Part shown: piece after piece, positions 11,582 to 21,293 of the stretch | Position numbering within the stretch: position 1 is the first letter of the stretch | Layout of the letters: each line of letters starts with the position of its first letter | NCBI RefSeq assembly: GCF_002847345.1 | Contig: NZ_LXFV01000016.1 | Location: 1 to 64,000, forward strand | Direction: 5' to 3' | DNA: 64,000 nucleotides | Source of the DNA: Pectobacterium peruviense | Lineage (GTDB): Bacteria; Pseudomonadota; Gammaproteobacteria; Enterobacterales; Enterobacteriaceae | Notes under the pieces: generated by a model | The model's input: only the letters and a program-made list of their open reading frames with translations | The model's database searches: none | Told to the model about the DNA's origin: nothing | Translations under genes and position numbers: made by a program

Positions 11582-14500
11582 ATGGCTAAGTTTTTTATAG
11601 ATCGACCCATTTTTGCATGGGTGCTCGCCATCATGGTGATGCTGACGGGGTTGCTGGCAATTGTTAAATTACCCATTGCCCAGTATCCAACAATCGCGCC
11701 ACCCGCGATTGAAATAACAGCAAACTATCCTGGGGCCGATGCATCAACACTGCAAGATTCCGTTACGCAGGTTATCGAACAGAATATGAACGGTATCGAT
11801 AACCTGATGTACATGTCATCAAGCAGTGACTCCTCAGGTACAGTCCAGATTACGCTGACCTTTGAGGCTGGTACCGATCCGGACATCGCGCAGGTTCAGG
11901 TGCAGAACAAGCTGCAACTGGCCATGCCTCTGCTACCGCAGGAAGTACAGCAGCAAGGGGTTAACGTTCAGAAATCAAGTAGCAGCTTCCTCATGGTTGC
12001 CGCCTTCATTAGTGAAGACGGTAAAATGTCGCAGGAAGATATCGCTGACTACGTGGCCGCTAACGTTAAAGACCCTATCAGCCGTACATCTGGCGTAGGT
12101 GACGCGCAGCTATTTGGTTCCCAGTACGCCATGCGTATCTGGTTGGATCCGAACAAGCTTAATAACTATCAGTTAACTGCAGGTGACGTCAGCGCAGCAA
12201 TCCGTGTTCAAAACAACCAGATCGCCGCAGGACAATTAGGGGGCGCTCCACCGGTTCCCGGCCAGCAGTTGAACGCCTCGATCATTGCGCAAACCCGTCT
12301 GAATTCAGCAGAAGAGTTTTCTAAAATACTGCTGAAAGTTAACGCGGATGGGTCTCAGGTTCGCCTTAAAGACGTCGCACGCGTTGAGCTGGGTGCAGAA
12401 GGCTACGACGTTATCGCACGTTTCAATGGGAAACCTGCTGCCGGTATCGGTATAAAATTGGCAACAGGCGCGAACGCGCTGGATACCGCAACTGCCGTAA
12501 AAGATGCCCTGACGAAAGCGGAAGAGTTCTTCCCTTCTGGCCTGAAAGTCGTTTACCCGTACGATACAACGCCCTTCGTTAAGATCTCGATCAGCGAAGT
12601 AGTGAAAACGCTGGTGGAAGCTATCGTACTGGTATTCCTTGTGATGTACCTGTTCCTGCAGAACTTCCGTGCCACGTTGATCCCAACAATCGCAGTGCCG
12701 GTCGTCTTGCTGGGGACCTTTGCTATCCTCTCCGCGTTTGGTTATTCGATAAACACCTTGACGATGTTCGCGATGGTTCTCGCCATCGGGCTTCTGGTGG
12801 ATGATGCCATCGTCGTCGTGGAAAACGTAGAACGTGTTATGGCGGAAGAAGGTCTGCCGCCTAAAGAAGCGACCAAACGATCCATGGAGCAGATCCAAGG
12901 CGCGTTGGTCGGTATTGCACTGGTGCTGTCCGCCGTATTCATCCCGATGGCGTTTACTGGTGGTTCAACAGGGGCAATCTATCGTCAGTTCTCCATCACA
13001 ATCGTTTCGGCGATGGTGCTGTCGGTTCTGGTTGCGTTGATTTTGACACCAGCACTTTGTGCAACACTGCTGAAACCCATCGCCAAAGGCGATCATGGTG
13101 AGAAAAAAGGCTTCTTCGGCTGGTTCAACCGGCTGTTTGAGAAGAGCACGCAGCACTACACCGACAGCGTGGCGAATATCCTGCGCAGCACTGGCCGTTA
13201 TCTGGTCATCTATCTGCTGATTGTTGTGGGCCTGGCACTGTTGTTCTTACGTTTGCCAACGTCTTTCCTGCCGGACGAAGACCAGGGGGTTCTCCTGAAC
13301 ATTGTTCAGTTACCTTCAGGTGCAACGCAGGAAAACACCCAGAAAATCATGGACAGAATGACGCAATACTATCTCGACAATGAGAAAGGTAACGTCAAGT
13401 CTGTGTTTACCGTGACGGGCTTCGGGTTCTCTGGTCGTGGGCAGAATGCCGGTTTGGCCTTCGCCAGCTTGAATGACTGGAGTGAACGAAGCGGCGCAGA
13501 AAATAAAGTTATGGCGATTGCAGGCCGAGCAAACGCGGCCTTTAGCCAGTATAAAGAAGCTATGGTTTTCGCAGTCAACCTTCCTGCGATTATCGAACTG
13601 GGTACCGCAACAGGTTTCGACTTCCAGTTGATTGACCAGGCTAACCTTGGGCACGCAAAACTGACGGAAGCACGTAATCAGTTACTGGGCATGGCAGCAC
13701 AACGCCCTGATACGCTGGTGCAAGTTCGTCCGAACGGGATGGAAGATACACCGCAATTCCGTCTTGATATCGATCAGGAAAAAGCACAAGCACTTGGTGT
13801 GTCACTGTCAGATATCAGCTCAACGTTGGCAACAACGCTGGGTGGTTCTTATGTGAATGACTTTATCGATCGCGGTCGCGTGAAGAAAGTTTACGTTCAG
13901 GCCGACGCGCCTTTCCGTATGCTGCCAGATGACATCAAAAACTGGTACATCCGCGGTAGTAACGGACAGATGGTGCCATTCTCCGCCTTCACGCAGAGTC
14001 ACTGGGAATACGGTTCACCGCGTCTGGAGCGTTATAACGGCCAGCCATCCATGCAAATACAAGGCGAAGCGGCTCCAGGTAAGAGTTCCGGTGACGCCAT
14101 GGCATTGATGGAAGAGTTCGTCACTAAATTACCGCAAGGTATCGGCTACCAATGGACGGGAATGTCCTATCAAGAGCGGTTATCAGGCAACCAGGCTCCC
14201 GCAATCTATGCTATTTCATTGATTGTCGTGTTCCTGTGTCTGGCGGCGCTTTATGAGAGCTGGTCAATTCCGTTCTCCGTCATGCTGGTTGTTCCATTGG
14301 GGATCATCGGTGCATTGATTGCAGCGAATATGACGGGTCTTGAAAATGACGTTTACTTTAAGGTGGGTCTGCTAACAACCATAGGGCTATCGGCGAAGAA
14401 CGCCATATTGATCGTCGAATTTGCTAAAGATCTGATGGAAAAAGAAGGGAAAGGACTGATTGAAGCAACGCTGGATGCTGTTCGTATGCGTTTGCGTCCA

Positions 14501-14710
14501 ATCCTTATGACATCACTGGCCTTTATCCTCGGTGTAATGCCACTGGTAATCAGTAGTGGTGCTGGTTCCGGTGCACAGAACGCCGTTGGTACTGGCGTAA
14601 TGGGCGGGATGATTACGGCAACCGTGCTTGCTATCTTCTTCGTTCCGGTGTTCTTCGTTGTTGTCCGCCGTCGCTTCGGCAAGAAAGTGGACGACACAAC
14701 CGCTCACTAA
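11582..14710 (+). CDS. acrB: Multidrug efflux RND transporter AcrB
   Basis: Proton-driven inner-membrane trimer that exports drugs, bile salts and plant antimicrobials through AcrA and TolC. The 1042 residues (E. coli 1049) have twelve membrane segments and two large periplasmic loops. The N-terminal [17 protein letters not shown] and the TM4 pair in [18 protein letters not shown] (the proton-relay aspartates, family D407/D408) are intact, as is [20 protein letters not shown], with the TM10 lysine (family K940). An intrinsic terminator follows at 14737-14761. Confidence 0.97.
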   Translation: MAKFFIDRPIFAWVLAIMVMLTGLLAIVKLPIAQYPTIAPPAIEITANYPGADASTLQDSVTQVIEQNMNGIDNLMYMSSSSDSSGTVQITLTFEAGTDPDIAQVQVQNKLQLAMPLLPQEVQQQGVNVQKSSSSFLMVAAFISEDGKMSQEDIADYVAANVKDPISRTSGVGDAQLFGSQYAMRIWLDPNKLNNYQLTAGDVSAAIRVQNNQIAAGQLGGAPPVPGQQLNASIIAQTRLNSAEEFSKILLKVNADGSQVRLKDVARVELGAEGYDVIARFNGKPAAGIGIKLATGANALDTATAVKDALTKAEEFFPSGLKVVYPYDTTPFVKISISEVVKTLVEAIVLVFLVMYLFLQNFRATLIPTIAVPVVLLGTFAILSAFGYSINTLTMFAMVLAIGLLVDDAIVVVENVERVMAEEGLPPKEATKRSMEQIQGALVGIALVLSAVFIPMAFTGGSTGAIYRQFSITIVSAMVLSVLVALILTPALCATLLKPIAKGDHGEKKGFFGWFNRLFEKSTQHYTDSVANILRSTGRYLVIYLLIVVGLALLFLRLPTSFLPDEDQGVLLNIVQLPSGATQENTQKIMDRMTQYYLDNEKGNVKSVFTVTGFGFSGRGQNAGLAFASLNDWSERSGAENKVMAIAGRANAAFSQYKEAMVFAVNLPAIIELGTATGFDFQLIDQANLGHAKLTEARNQLLGMAAQRPDTLVQVRPNGMEDTPQFRLDIDQEKAQALGVSLSDISSTLATTLGGSYVNDFIDRGRVKKVYVQADAPFRMLPDDIKNWYIRGSNGQMVPFSAFTQSHWEYGSPRLERYNGQPSMQIQGEAAPGKSSGDAMALMEEFVTKLPQGIGYQWTGMSYQERLSGNQAPAIYAISLIVVFLCLAALYESWSIPFSVMLVVPLGIIGALIAANMTGLENDVYFKVGLLTTIGLSAKNAILIVEFAKDLMEKEGKGLIEATLDAVRMRLRPILMTSLAFILGVMPLVISSGAGSGAQNAVGTGVMGGMITATVLAIFFVPVFFVVVRRRFGKKVDDTTAH

Positions 14711-14736
14711 GACAGAACATCACCGATATCTCTTCT

Positions 14737-14761
14737 AAAAGGCCGCCTAGCGGCCTTTTTT
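14737..14761 (+). terminator. Terminator of acrAB
   Basis: AAAAGGCCGC-CTA-GCGGCCTTTTTT, a 6-bp GC stem extended by A-T pairs with a T run, 26 bases after the acrB stop. Confidence 0.85.
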
Positions 14762-14892
14762 ACGTCCCTCCCCTCACTTCCCGACGCACCAAGTTGTTTT
14801 CATCTTATCCGTATCTACAGCGGCTTAGAGAATACTGCCGCCTCACAGAAACATAATAGTTGATCCTGATGCTAAAAAAGCGCAACATGATA

Positions 14893-14910
14893 GATATATT
14901 ATAACATAAC
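14893..14910. promoter_or_regulatory. Zur-like box before rpmE2
   Basis: GATATATTATAACATAAC contains the near-palindrome GATATA-T-TATAAC, close to the enteric Zur core GTTATA-N-TATAAC with one mismatch. It lies 14 bases before the rpmE2 ATG. Zur control of the zinc-free L31/L36 paralogues is established in several bacteria, so the position fits. Confidence 0.6.
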
Positions 14911-14923
14911 AATTGAGGCAACT

Positions 14924-15172
14924 ATGAAAGCGGGTATTCATCCTGACTATCGCACAGTGGTATTTCATGATACCAGCGCGGATGTCTATTACAGGACTGG
15001 GTCAACCATTAAAACCGATCGGACCATTGAGCTTGAGGGGACCGACTACCCTTACGTCGTCATTGAGATTTCTTCGGCATCACATCCCTATTACACCGGG
15101 AAGCAAAAAGAATATTCCAAAGAAGGTAGCACGGCGCGCTTCCAGCAGCGTTTCGGGAACTTCTTCAAGTAA
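14924..15172 (+). CDS. rpmE2: Ribosomal protein L31 type B (zinc-independent)
   Basis: Alternative L31 (YkgM type) that replaces the zinc-containing L31 in the 50S subunit when zinc is scarce. The 82 residues begin [20 protein letters not shown] and contain no cysteine, so the CxxC zinc site of type A L31 is absent. It is followed 17 bases later by rpmJ2, and a Zur-like box precedes it. In E. coli the equivalent ykgM-ykgO pair lies elsewhere on the chromosome, so its place between acrB and tomB is a difference in layout. Confidence 0.94.
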   Translation: MKAGIHPDYRTVVFHDTSADVYYRTGSTIKTDRTIELEGTDYPYVVIEISSASHPYYTGKQKEYSKEGSTARFQQRFGNFFK

Positions 15173-15189
15173 TCAGAGAGGGTTATTAA

Positions 15190-15333
15190 ATGCAGGTGCT
15201 TAGTTCGCTGCGTTCAGCAAAGAATCGCCATAAAGATTGTATTGTGGTCCGCCGTCGTGGGCGAGTTTACGTTATATGTAAATCCAACCCGCGCTTTAAG
15301 GCCGTGCAAGGCGGAAAAAAGAAAAAAGGTTAA
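15190..15333 (+). CDS. rpmJ2: Ribosomal protein L36 paralogue (zinc-independent)
   Basis: A 47-residue protein starting [17 protein letters not shown] and ending in GGKKKKG, matching the YkgO type of L36. The full zinc ribbon of standard L36 (three Cys and one His) is incomplete, as expected for the zinc-free form. AGAGAGG lies 9 bases before the ATG. It forms a two-gene unit with rpmE2 and should be expressed under zinc limitation. Confidence 0.92.
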   Translation: MQVLSSLRSAKNRHKDCIVVRRRGRVYVICKSNPRFKAVQGGKKKKG

Positions 15334-15930
15334 TCTTTCCCTAGCGCATCCCGCTACAGTCTGCGTTATGATACTAACAAGGCTGTACGGGATTACTTTC
15401 ATGAAAAAACAGCTGAAACAATAAGATAACGAGTCTCCCTCCATCTTATCAATTGAAAGCCTCTTCGCATTACTTCTGCCATTACTCATATTTTCAGATA
15501 GAAATAATTAAATAATCCGCAGCCAAGTTTATTCTACGCTGACTGCGACAACAAAAAATCAGAGGTTTAATCAAAATAAATAGCAATGAAAACCTTATCT
15601 ATTATCCGCGAATTTTACGAACACTTTTGCTATAGTCATATATAGAATGACGTAATCGTAACCAACACGGTAGAGCTATACTTAAGGTTAAGTCATGATA
15701 TGTTGGTATTTACGCCAACCCTATTTCGCGACATAGTAGATAGTAGGAGGTAAGAAAATCTCTGTTTTTTCATTCATTGCTGAACGAATCACAATGCATC
15801 AACGTATTGCCTGTAACAGCATGAATACGAAACAATGCTAATGTCTTTATCTTGCAAGTTTCATCAGTCTACCTGTTTACCAGGTGTTAACCGCAGTAAC
15901 ACTGAATAACGGCTTAACGGAGGGATTGAT
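15334..15930 (+). other. AT-rich 597-base gap and long leader before tomB
   Basis: There is no recognisable gene. The centre (about 15480-15720) is strongly AT-rich, which would suit H-NS/Hha binding. The right part holds a 13-codon ORF (15695-15736), a short GTTGG/CCAAC hairpin inside it, and an isolated AGGAGG at 15746-15751 with no ATG at normal distance. No clear terminator is seen for rpmJ2. Confidence 0.5.
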
Positions 15931-16299
15931 ATGGATGAGTACACACCGAAACATTATGATATTGCCCAACTCAGATTCTTATGTGAGAATCTGTGTGACG
16001 AAAGCATAGCAACGTTAGGCGATAGCAGTCACGGCTGGGTCAACGATCCAACATCTGCGATCAATCTCCAATTAAATGAACTTATTGAGCATATCGCTAC
16101 GTTTATTCTCACATTTAAAATAAAATACCCTAACGAAAGTGAGCTTTCAGAGCAGGTTGAAAAGTATTTGGATGATACTTACGTCTTGTTTAGCAACTAT
16201 GGCATTAATGATGCTGAACTACGGCGCTGGCAGAAATCCAAAGCAAAATTATTCGGAATGTTCTCAGGGGAGAACGTCTGTACGCCTGCTAAAACTTAA
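15931..16299 (+). CDS. tomB: Hha toxicity modulator TomB
   Basis: Partner of Hha that moderates its toxicity and affects biofilm formation (YbaJ in E. coli). The 122 residues begin MDEYTPKHYDIAQLRFLCEN and include the conserved LGDSSHGWVNDPTSA segment. GGAGGG lies 7 bases before the ATG. hha follows after 53 bases on the same strand, the standard tomB-hha order described as an antitoxin/toxin pair. A long AT-rich leader precedes it. Confidence 0.95.
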   Translation: MDEYTPKHYDIAQLRFLCENLCDESIATLGDSSHGWVNDPTSAINLQLNELIEHIATFILTFKIKYPNESELSEQVEKYLDDTYVLFSNYGINDAELRRWQKSKAKLFGMFSGENVCTPAKT

Positions 16300-16352
16300 G
16301 CAATAATTTATTTATATTTTTTAACCACCAGGTACTGTTTGCATAGGCCATT

Positions 16353-16556
16353 ATGAAAAAAATCGACTATTTGATGCGTTTGCGTAAATGCACAACCATT
16401 GACACTCTCGAACGTGTTATTGAAAAAAACAAGTATGAGCTCTCCAATGATGAACTGGAGATGTTCTTTTCCGCAGCCGATCATCGTCTGGCTGAACTGA
16501 CAATGAACAAACTCTACGACAAAATCCCTACCGCAGTATGGCGATACGTACGTTAA
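16353..16556 (+). CDS. hha: Haemolysin expression modulator Hha (YmoA family)
   Basis: Small H-NS-binding protein that helps silence AT-rich and virulence genes. It has 67 residues, shorter at the N-terminus than E. coli Hha (72) and like Yersinia YmoA. The core [20 protein letters not shown] and [18 protein letters not shown] is nearly invariant in the family. It lies 53 bases after tomB, with a perfect hairpin terminator 45 bases downstream. Confidence 0.97.
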   Translation: MKKIDYLMRLRKCTTIDTLERVIEKNKYELSNDELEMFFSAADHRLAELTMNKLYDKIPTAVWRYVR

Positions 16557-16600
16557 TTTCTAACGACTCGCATACAAAAACTGACATTAAATACACTGCG

Positions 16601-16630
16601 CCGATAATATTATCGGCCTTTGTTTTTATT
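16601..16630 (+). terminator. Terminator of tomB-hha
   Basis: CCGATAATATTATCGG is a perfect 16-base palindrome followed by CCTTTGTTTTTATT. It lies 45 bases beyond the hha stop. Confidence 0.75.
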
Positions 16631-17010
16631 ATCTTTTAATGCATTAATTAAGTAATACTTGTAACAAATTGTATTTTTAATATTAAGTGAAAATGAAAAT
16701 CGCCCCTCACTTCACGCTTATTCCCCCACCACTTATCATTTATAACAATCGCATCGATAACATTACTAATAGTATATCGTGTGATAAAAACAGAGGGCGT
16801 AATAATTGCCGCGATTATTACTCGCTAAGCAAAGAAGCATGAGTAATCTTTCCAGAAAACCGAGAGCAGGAAATGAGACCTATAGAGCCGAAAATGGTGA
16901 CTCAGAGCTTATGCTTGGAGAGCGACTTAGGGTATGTGGCAAAGGATGGGATCTATGGGTAGAAAACAAAGGTCGATCTGACGATAGCGTGATTATACAG
17001 AAGCTAAATT
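16631..17010. other. Intergenic region between hha and ffs
   Basis: This is 380 bases with no identified gene. A hairpin GTAATAAT-(7 nt)-ATTATTAC lies at about 16799-16821. An open plus-strand frame runs from an ATG at 16839 through the antisense of ffs to 17096. Its 5' half looks somewhat protein-like but its 3' half is only the complement of the 4.5S RNA, so I do not call it. In E. coli several genes lie between hha and ffs; here they are missing. Confidence 0.5.
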
Positions 17011-17123
17011 GGTGGAGGCCCCGCCAGCTACATCCCGGCACACACGTCTCCTGCTGCGGCTGCTTCCTTCCGGATCTGACCGAGTCCACAGGTTAGTGTT
17101 GCGGGAGAACCGACAGGGCCTCC
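17011..17123 (-). ncRNA. ffs: 4.5S RNA, bacterial signal recognition particle RNA
   Basis: Scaffold RNA of the SRP that binds Ffh and directs nascent membrane proteins to FtsY. On the minus strand, the 5' GGAGGCCCTGTCGG pairs with the 3' CCGGGATG...GCGGGGCCTCC end. The tetraloop region carries the diagnostic TCCGGAAGGAAGCAGCC, and TTCTCCCGCAAC matches the 5' arm of E. coli 4.5S RNA. Length is about 113 bases (mature E. coli form 114). The ends are placed by comparison and could be off by one or two bases. It lies between hha and ybaZ. Confidence 0.94.
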
Positions 17124-17299
17124 ATTGACGACTTCATAACAGCCTGCACATCATAACCACAGCGTGTCACAAAGCGGTGGGCATTATCGGCGATGAGATA
17201 GGCAATTGCAAGCTAACCCATACTAACCGTTGTTTTCTTACTCACCTCACTATGCCACTATGATGATCAATCGGCTTAGAAACACGGGAACACCCGCGG

Positions 17300-17620
17300 A
17301 TGTCAGAAGAAAACGATAATTTCCGCCAACGCGTTTTTCAAATTGTCGCGGCGATTCCTTATGGGAAAATAGCGACCTATGGCGACATCGCGCAGCTTGC
17401 CGACTCACCCAGAGCATCAAGGCAAGTCGGCGGAGTGTTAAAACGCCTACCGAAAGACAGCAAACTCCCCTGGCATCGGGTAATCAATCGTAAAGGCGAA
17501 ATATCGCTAGTCGGTGGAGATTATGTGCGCCAGAAGTCTGCATTGCAGGCAGAAGGCATCATTTTTAATCGTCAGGGAAAGATTGATCTTGCTAAATATC
17601 GTTGGCAATACGCGCCATAA
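17300..17620 (+). CDS. ybaZ: Alkyltransferase-like protein (Atl/YbaZ)
   Basis: Homologous to the C-terminal domain of O6-alkylguanine methyltransferases, but the active-site PCHR is PWHR with Trp58, so it cannot accept an alkyl group. Family members bind O6-alkylguanine and flag it for nucleotide excision repair. The 106 residues include the DNA-binding helix RASRQVGGVLKRLP and the start FRQRVFQIVAAIPYGKIATYGDIA. It stands between ffs and the convergent ybaY, which it approaches within 19 bases. Confidence 0.93.
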   Translation: MSEENDNFRQRVFQIVAAIPYGKIATYGDIAQLADSPRASRQVGGVLKRLPKDSKLPWHRVINRKGEISLVGGDYVRQKSALQAEGIIFNRQGKIDLAKYRWQYAP

Positions 17621-17639
17621 CGGCGCGTATACCTATGTA

Positions 17640-18221
17640 TTACCAGACTGGCTGCGGAGCCATTGATGACGATGCAGGCTGCCCCTGAAGCATATGAGGG
17701 GTCTGATTCGTCGGGTTAGATATCATTGATTCCTGATTTTTCGCCGGTAAGGGAACAGAAGCGACAGGTACCAACACCAAATCGGCGTTATTTACCCCGT
17801 TGCTAATGACCGGCAAGACGTTCTCCGTCACCATGACGATACGATTGTCGATCGCAATCGCTGCGCTAAGTAAGATACGCGCGTTGGGCTGAATATCAGC
17901 TGGGTTATACGGCAACTCAAATTGGAAAGGAGCCTGCTTTCCTTCCGTACGTGTCACGCGCTGAGTAATCACTTTTGAAGGCGCATCAGCCAGAGATGCA
18001 TCAGATACTGTGACGGTCAAAACCGCGTTGTGAGGTAGCGCAATGCGCTGACGAATATTTACAGTACCCGTTACCGCTGGCATCGCAACAGCCGGGCGCT
18101 GAGAGGAAACACTGGTGACAGGTGCACCTGTCTGAGGAGAAACACCATAATCACTTCTCTGTGCACATGCAGCCAGAGTCATCGATAACGTGATACCGCC
18201 TAAGATATGCCATAATTTCAT
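17640..18221 (-). CDS. ybaY: Lipoprotein YbaY (YscW-like domain)
   Basis: Predicted envelope lipoprotein. The start at 18221 (MKLWHILGGITLSMTLAACAQ) gives a signal peptide with lipobox LAAC and Cys19; the longer frame to 18272 would bury the signal. The 193 residues hold a beta-rich YscW-type domain (VTGTVNIRQRIALPHNAVLTV onward) and a low-complexity tail rich in Gln, Ser and Pro. Its role is not established beyond the family name. It is convergent with ybaZ and divergent from tesB. Confidence 0.87.
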   Translation of the reverse strand: MKLWHILGGITLSMTLAACAQRSDYGVSPQTGAPVTSVSSQRPAVAMPAVTGTVNIRQRIALPHNAVLTVTVSDASLADAPSKVITQRVTRTEGKQAPFQFELPYNPADIQPNARILLSAAIAIDNRIVMVTENVLPVISNGVNNADLVLVPVASVPLPAKNQESMISNPTNQTPHMLQGQPASSSMAPQPVW

Positions 18222-18434
18222 TCGGTCAGTCTCCTTTATTATTGTCAGACTACCGGCATCGAAGACCGGCACTCATAAACAGTATGAGTCACTAAACACA
18301 ATAATGATGGTGCAAAATTCTGATTTTTTTCCTGAAAACCGCACATTCATTATAATAAAAGTCCATGAGTGGATATTTTATACCTTTAAAAACAAATAGA
18401 TAATTACCCATCTGCATCCATTGAGGCCGATACC

Positions 18435-19298
18435 ATGAGTCAATCACTACAACACCTTCTCGACCTCCTGCATTTAGAGAAACTCGAAGAAGGACTATTT
18501 CGCGGACAAAGCGATGATTTGGGGCTACGCCAGGTCTTTGGTGGGCAGGTCGTCGGTCAAGCTATGTCGGCCGCTAAGCAGACCGTTCCTGTCGAGCGTA
18601 ACATTCACTCTTTTCATAGCTACTTTTTGTTACCCGGCGATAGTCAGAAACCGATTATTTATGACGTTGAAAACCTGCGTGATGGCAACAGTTTCAGCGC
18701 TCGCCGCGTTAGCGCCATCCAGAATGGTCGCCCCATTTTTTATATGACTGCGTCATTTCAAAGCCATGAGGAAGGATTTGAGCACCAAAATGTGATGCCA
18801 GATGTCGCACCGCCAGAGGCGCTGAGATCCGAGCAAGAAATTGCACAAGATATGCAGCATCTTCTGCCCCCCCGCTTTCGCGATAAATTTATTCAGGCCA
18901 GCCCGATTGAGATGCGCCCGGTTAAATTCCATAACCCGCTAAAGGGCGAAGTAGACGAGCCAATACGACACGTCTGGTGCCGTGCCAGCAGCCCGCTACC
19001 GGACGATAAGCGTATTCACCAATATCTGCTTGGCTATACGTCTGACTGCAATTTCCTACTCACCGCCTTACAGCCTCATGGCGTTGGCTTTTTGGAACCG
19101 GGTATGCAGGTCGCCACGATCGATCACTCAATGTGGTTCCACCGTGATTTCCGGCTGGACGACTGGCTGCTCTATACCGTGGAAAGCACATCCGCATCCG
19201 GCGCTCGTGGCTTCGTTCGTGGGCAATTCTATACTCGAGAAGGCGTGCTGGTTGCATCCAGCGTACAGGAAGGCGTGATGCGTCGTCGCCAGCAGTAA
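18435..19298 (+). CDS. tesB: Acyl-CoA thioesterase II
   Basis: Hydrolyses medium- and long-chain acyl-CoA to the free acid and CoA in the cytoplasm. The 287 residues (E. coli 286) form a double hotdog fold: the first half includes [18 protein letters not shown] and [10 protein letters not shown], the second [28 protein letters not shown]. It is a single gene with a bidirectional hairpin at 19365-19394 between it and the convergent amtB. Confidence 0.96.
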   Translation: MSQSLQHLLDLLHLEKLEEGLFRGQSDDLGLRQVFGGQVVGQAMSAAKQTVPVERNIHSFHSYFLLPGDSQKPIIYDVENLRDGNSFSARRVSAIQNGRPIFYMTASFQSHEEGFEHQNVMPDVAPPEALRSEQEIAQDMQHLLPPRFRDKFIQASPIEMRPVKFHNPLKGEVDEPIRHVWCRASSPLPDDKRIHQYLLGYTSDCNFLLTALQPHGVGFLEPGMQVATIDHSMWFHRDFRLDDWLLYTVESTSASGARGFVRGQFYTREGVLVASSVQEGVMRRRQQ

Positions 19299-19364
19299 AT
19301 CTGCTGACAAACCATATTACATCGCTAAAACAACGCAGTTTGAACAGCGTTAGCCGTAAAGCAA

Positions 19365-19394
19365 AACAGGCGTGGAGTTTCCTCCACGCCTGTT
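19365..19394. terminator. Bidirectional terminator between tesB and amtB
   Basis: AACAGGCGTGGAG-TTTC-CTCCACGCCTGTT is a perfect 13-bp stem with a 4-base loop. It lies 66 bases past tesB and 22 bases past the amtB stop on the opposite strand. Confidence 0.83.
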
Positions 19395-19416
19395 CACTGT
19401 ATCTGAACTGCCTTAC

Positions 19417-20709
19417 TTATTGGTTGTAAGCGCTCTCGCCATGGCTGTTAACATCCAGACCTTCGCGCTCTTGCTCTTCAGGTACACGCAGACCAACGAT
19501 CATATCCGCTACCTTGAAGGCGACAAATGCCACCACGCCAGACCATACCAGACAAACAATCACGCTGAACAGCTGTACCCAAACCTGATGTGCCATTGTC
19601 ACACCTTCTGCATAGCCCGTTCCACCCAGCGATGCCGACGTGAATACCCCCGTCAAGATACAACCAACGATACCGCACACGCCGTGAACACCGAACACAT
19701 CACACGGGTCATCCACACGCAGCCATCTTTTCAGTACCGTTACGCCCCACAGGCCTGCAACACCACCAGCCAGACCGATGATCAGAGCGCCACCCACACC
19801 AACCGTACCCGCCGCTGGGGTAATTGCCACCAGACCTGCGATACAGCCAGAGCACGCCCCCAACAGAGAAGGCTTACCGCGCACCAACCACTCACCGCCA
19901 ACCCATGCCAGAATCGCAGCAGCAGTTGCAACAACCGTGTTCAGGAAAGCCAGAGCAGCGACACCGTTCGCAGCACCCGCAGAACCCGCATTGAAACCAA
20001 ACCAGCCGATATACAGAATCGCGGTACCGATAAACACCATTGGCAGGTTGTGCGGTTTGAAGGCTTCTTTACCAAAACCAGCGCGTTTGCCCAGCAGGTA
20101 AGCACCAACCAATCCAGCAACCGCGGCGTTGATGTGAACGACCGTACCACCAGCAAAGTCTAATGCGCCATCCGCCGCCAGATAGCCACCGCCCCATACC
20201 ATGTGCGTCATTGGCAGGTAAGAGAATGTCAGCCACAGCCCAACAAAAATCAGCACAGCAGAGAAACGAATACGCTCAGCGATCGCCCCGACAATCAACG
20301 CAACGGTGATACAGGCGAAGGAAGCTTGATAAGCCACATGCACAAACTGGTAGTAGGTGCCGCTGATGGACTCAATCCCAATACCTTTCAGCATAAACGT
20401 ACTGAAACCACCGAAGAAGGCGTTACCTTCGCTGAAGGCCAGGCTATACCCGTAAACCACCCACAGGATACAGACCATCGCGAACGTTACGCTTACTTGC
20501 GTCATCATGGACAGAACGTTCTTAGAACGGATCAGGCCGCCATAAAACAGTGCGATGCCCGGTATAGTCATAAAGAGTACCAATGCGGTACAAATCATAA
20601 TAAAAGCGTTATCCGCTTTATCAATCGTCGGTGTCGCAGCCATTGCCCAGGACGGGAGTAATGCCGCCACACCGAGACCTAATGAAGAGAGTAGTTTTTT
20701 CATTTTCAT
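19417..20709 (-). CDS. amtB: Ammonium channel AmtB
   Basis: Trimeric inner-membrane ammonium channel blocked by GlnK. The 430 residues (E. coli 428) start with a cleavable signal peptide ending SWAMA, followed by eleven membrane segments. The pore histidines lie in PMTHMVWGGG and DVFGVHGVCG. The cytoplasmic tail EEQEREGLDVNSHGESAYNQ matches the GlnK-binding end. The start is either the ATG at 20709 or 20703; AGGG is 4 or 10 bases away, so 20703 is equally possible. It is cotranscribed with glnK, 33 bases upstream. Confidence 0.96.
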   Translation of the reverse strand: MKMKKLLSSLGLGVAALLPSWAMAATPTIDKADNAFIMICTALVLFMTIPGIALFYGGLIRSKNVLSMMTQVSVTFAMVCILWVVYGYSLAFSEGNAFFGGFSTFMLKGIGIESISGTYYQFVHVAYQASFACITVALIVGAIAERIRFSAVLIFVGLWLTFSYLPMTHMVWGGGYLAADGALDFAGGTVVHINAAVAGLVGAYLLGKRAGFGKEAFKPHNLPMVFIGTAILYIGWFGFNAGSAGAANGVAALAFLNTVVATAAAILAWVGGEWLVRGKPSLLGACSGCIAGLVAITPAAGTVGVGGALIIGLAGGVAGLWGVTVLKRWLRVDDPCDVFGVHGVCGIVGCILTGVFTSASLGGTGYAEGVTMAHQVWVQLFSVIVCLVWSGVVAFVAFKVADMIVGLRVPEEQEREGLDVNSHGESAYNQ

Positions 20710-20742
20710 CCATCCCTATTTACGTATCTACGCTAGGTGTTG

Positions 20743-21081
20743 TTAAAGTGCGGCTTCGTCAGTTTCACCCGTACGAATACGGATAACCCTTTGCAACTCG
20801 GCGACAAAAATTTTGCCATCACCAATTTTTCCGGTGTACGCAGCTTTGCTGATGACGTCGATCACTTCGTCCAGTTGGTCGTCTGCAATCGCGATATCAA
20901 TTTTTACCTTGGGTAAAAAGTTAACGCTGTATTCTGCGCCACGATATAGCTCCGCGTGCCCTTTCTGACGACCAAATCCTTTCACCTCAGTGACGGTGAG
21001 CCCCTGGATGCCGACAGAAGATAACGCTTCACGTACATCTTCCAGCTTGAATGGTTTTATCACCACAGTAACCAGTTTCAT
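20743..21081 (-). CDS. glnK: Nitrogen regulatory PII protein GlnK
   Basis: Trimeric PII signal protein that plugs AmtB when nitrogen is sufficient. It is uridylylated by GlnD at Tyr51, which is present in the T-loop (GHAELYRGAEYSVNF). The 112 residues equal the E. coli length, and the C-terminal RIRTGETDEAAL is typical. A sigma-54 element at 21171-21185 and an NtrC-like palindrome at 21294-21310 lie upstream. It is first in glnK-amtB. Confidence 0.97.
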   Translation of the reverse strand: MKLVTVVIKPFKLEDVREALSSVGIQGLTVTEVKGFGRQKGHAELYRGAEYSVNFLPKVKIDIAIADDQLDEVIDVISKAAYTGKIGDGKIFVAELQRVIRIRTGETDEAAL

Positions 21082-21170
21082 TTATCTTCCCCCTAGCCAT
21101 TACGTTCAGGCTTTCGCCCGCCACTTGTTCGATTACGTACTCTATGAAGTCGGTCTACGTCATGATTAAA

Positions 21171-21185
21171 GCAAACGGTGTGCCA
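21171..21185 (-). promoter_or_regulatory. Sigma-54 promoter of glnK-amtB
   Basis: On the minus strand the sequence is TGGCACACCGTTTGC, a perfect TGGCAC-N5-TTGC -24/-12 element. It lies about 90 bases upstream of the glnK start. Confidence 0.92.
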
Positions 21186-21293
21186 TAAATGATTTATCTG
21201 GCATAAATCAGGAGGGAGAACGCGATTAGAGAGAGAAAAGTGCAAAAAGCAAACGCGATAGGAATGGAATAGTGAAGAATTCGGAGCAAGCAT

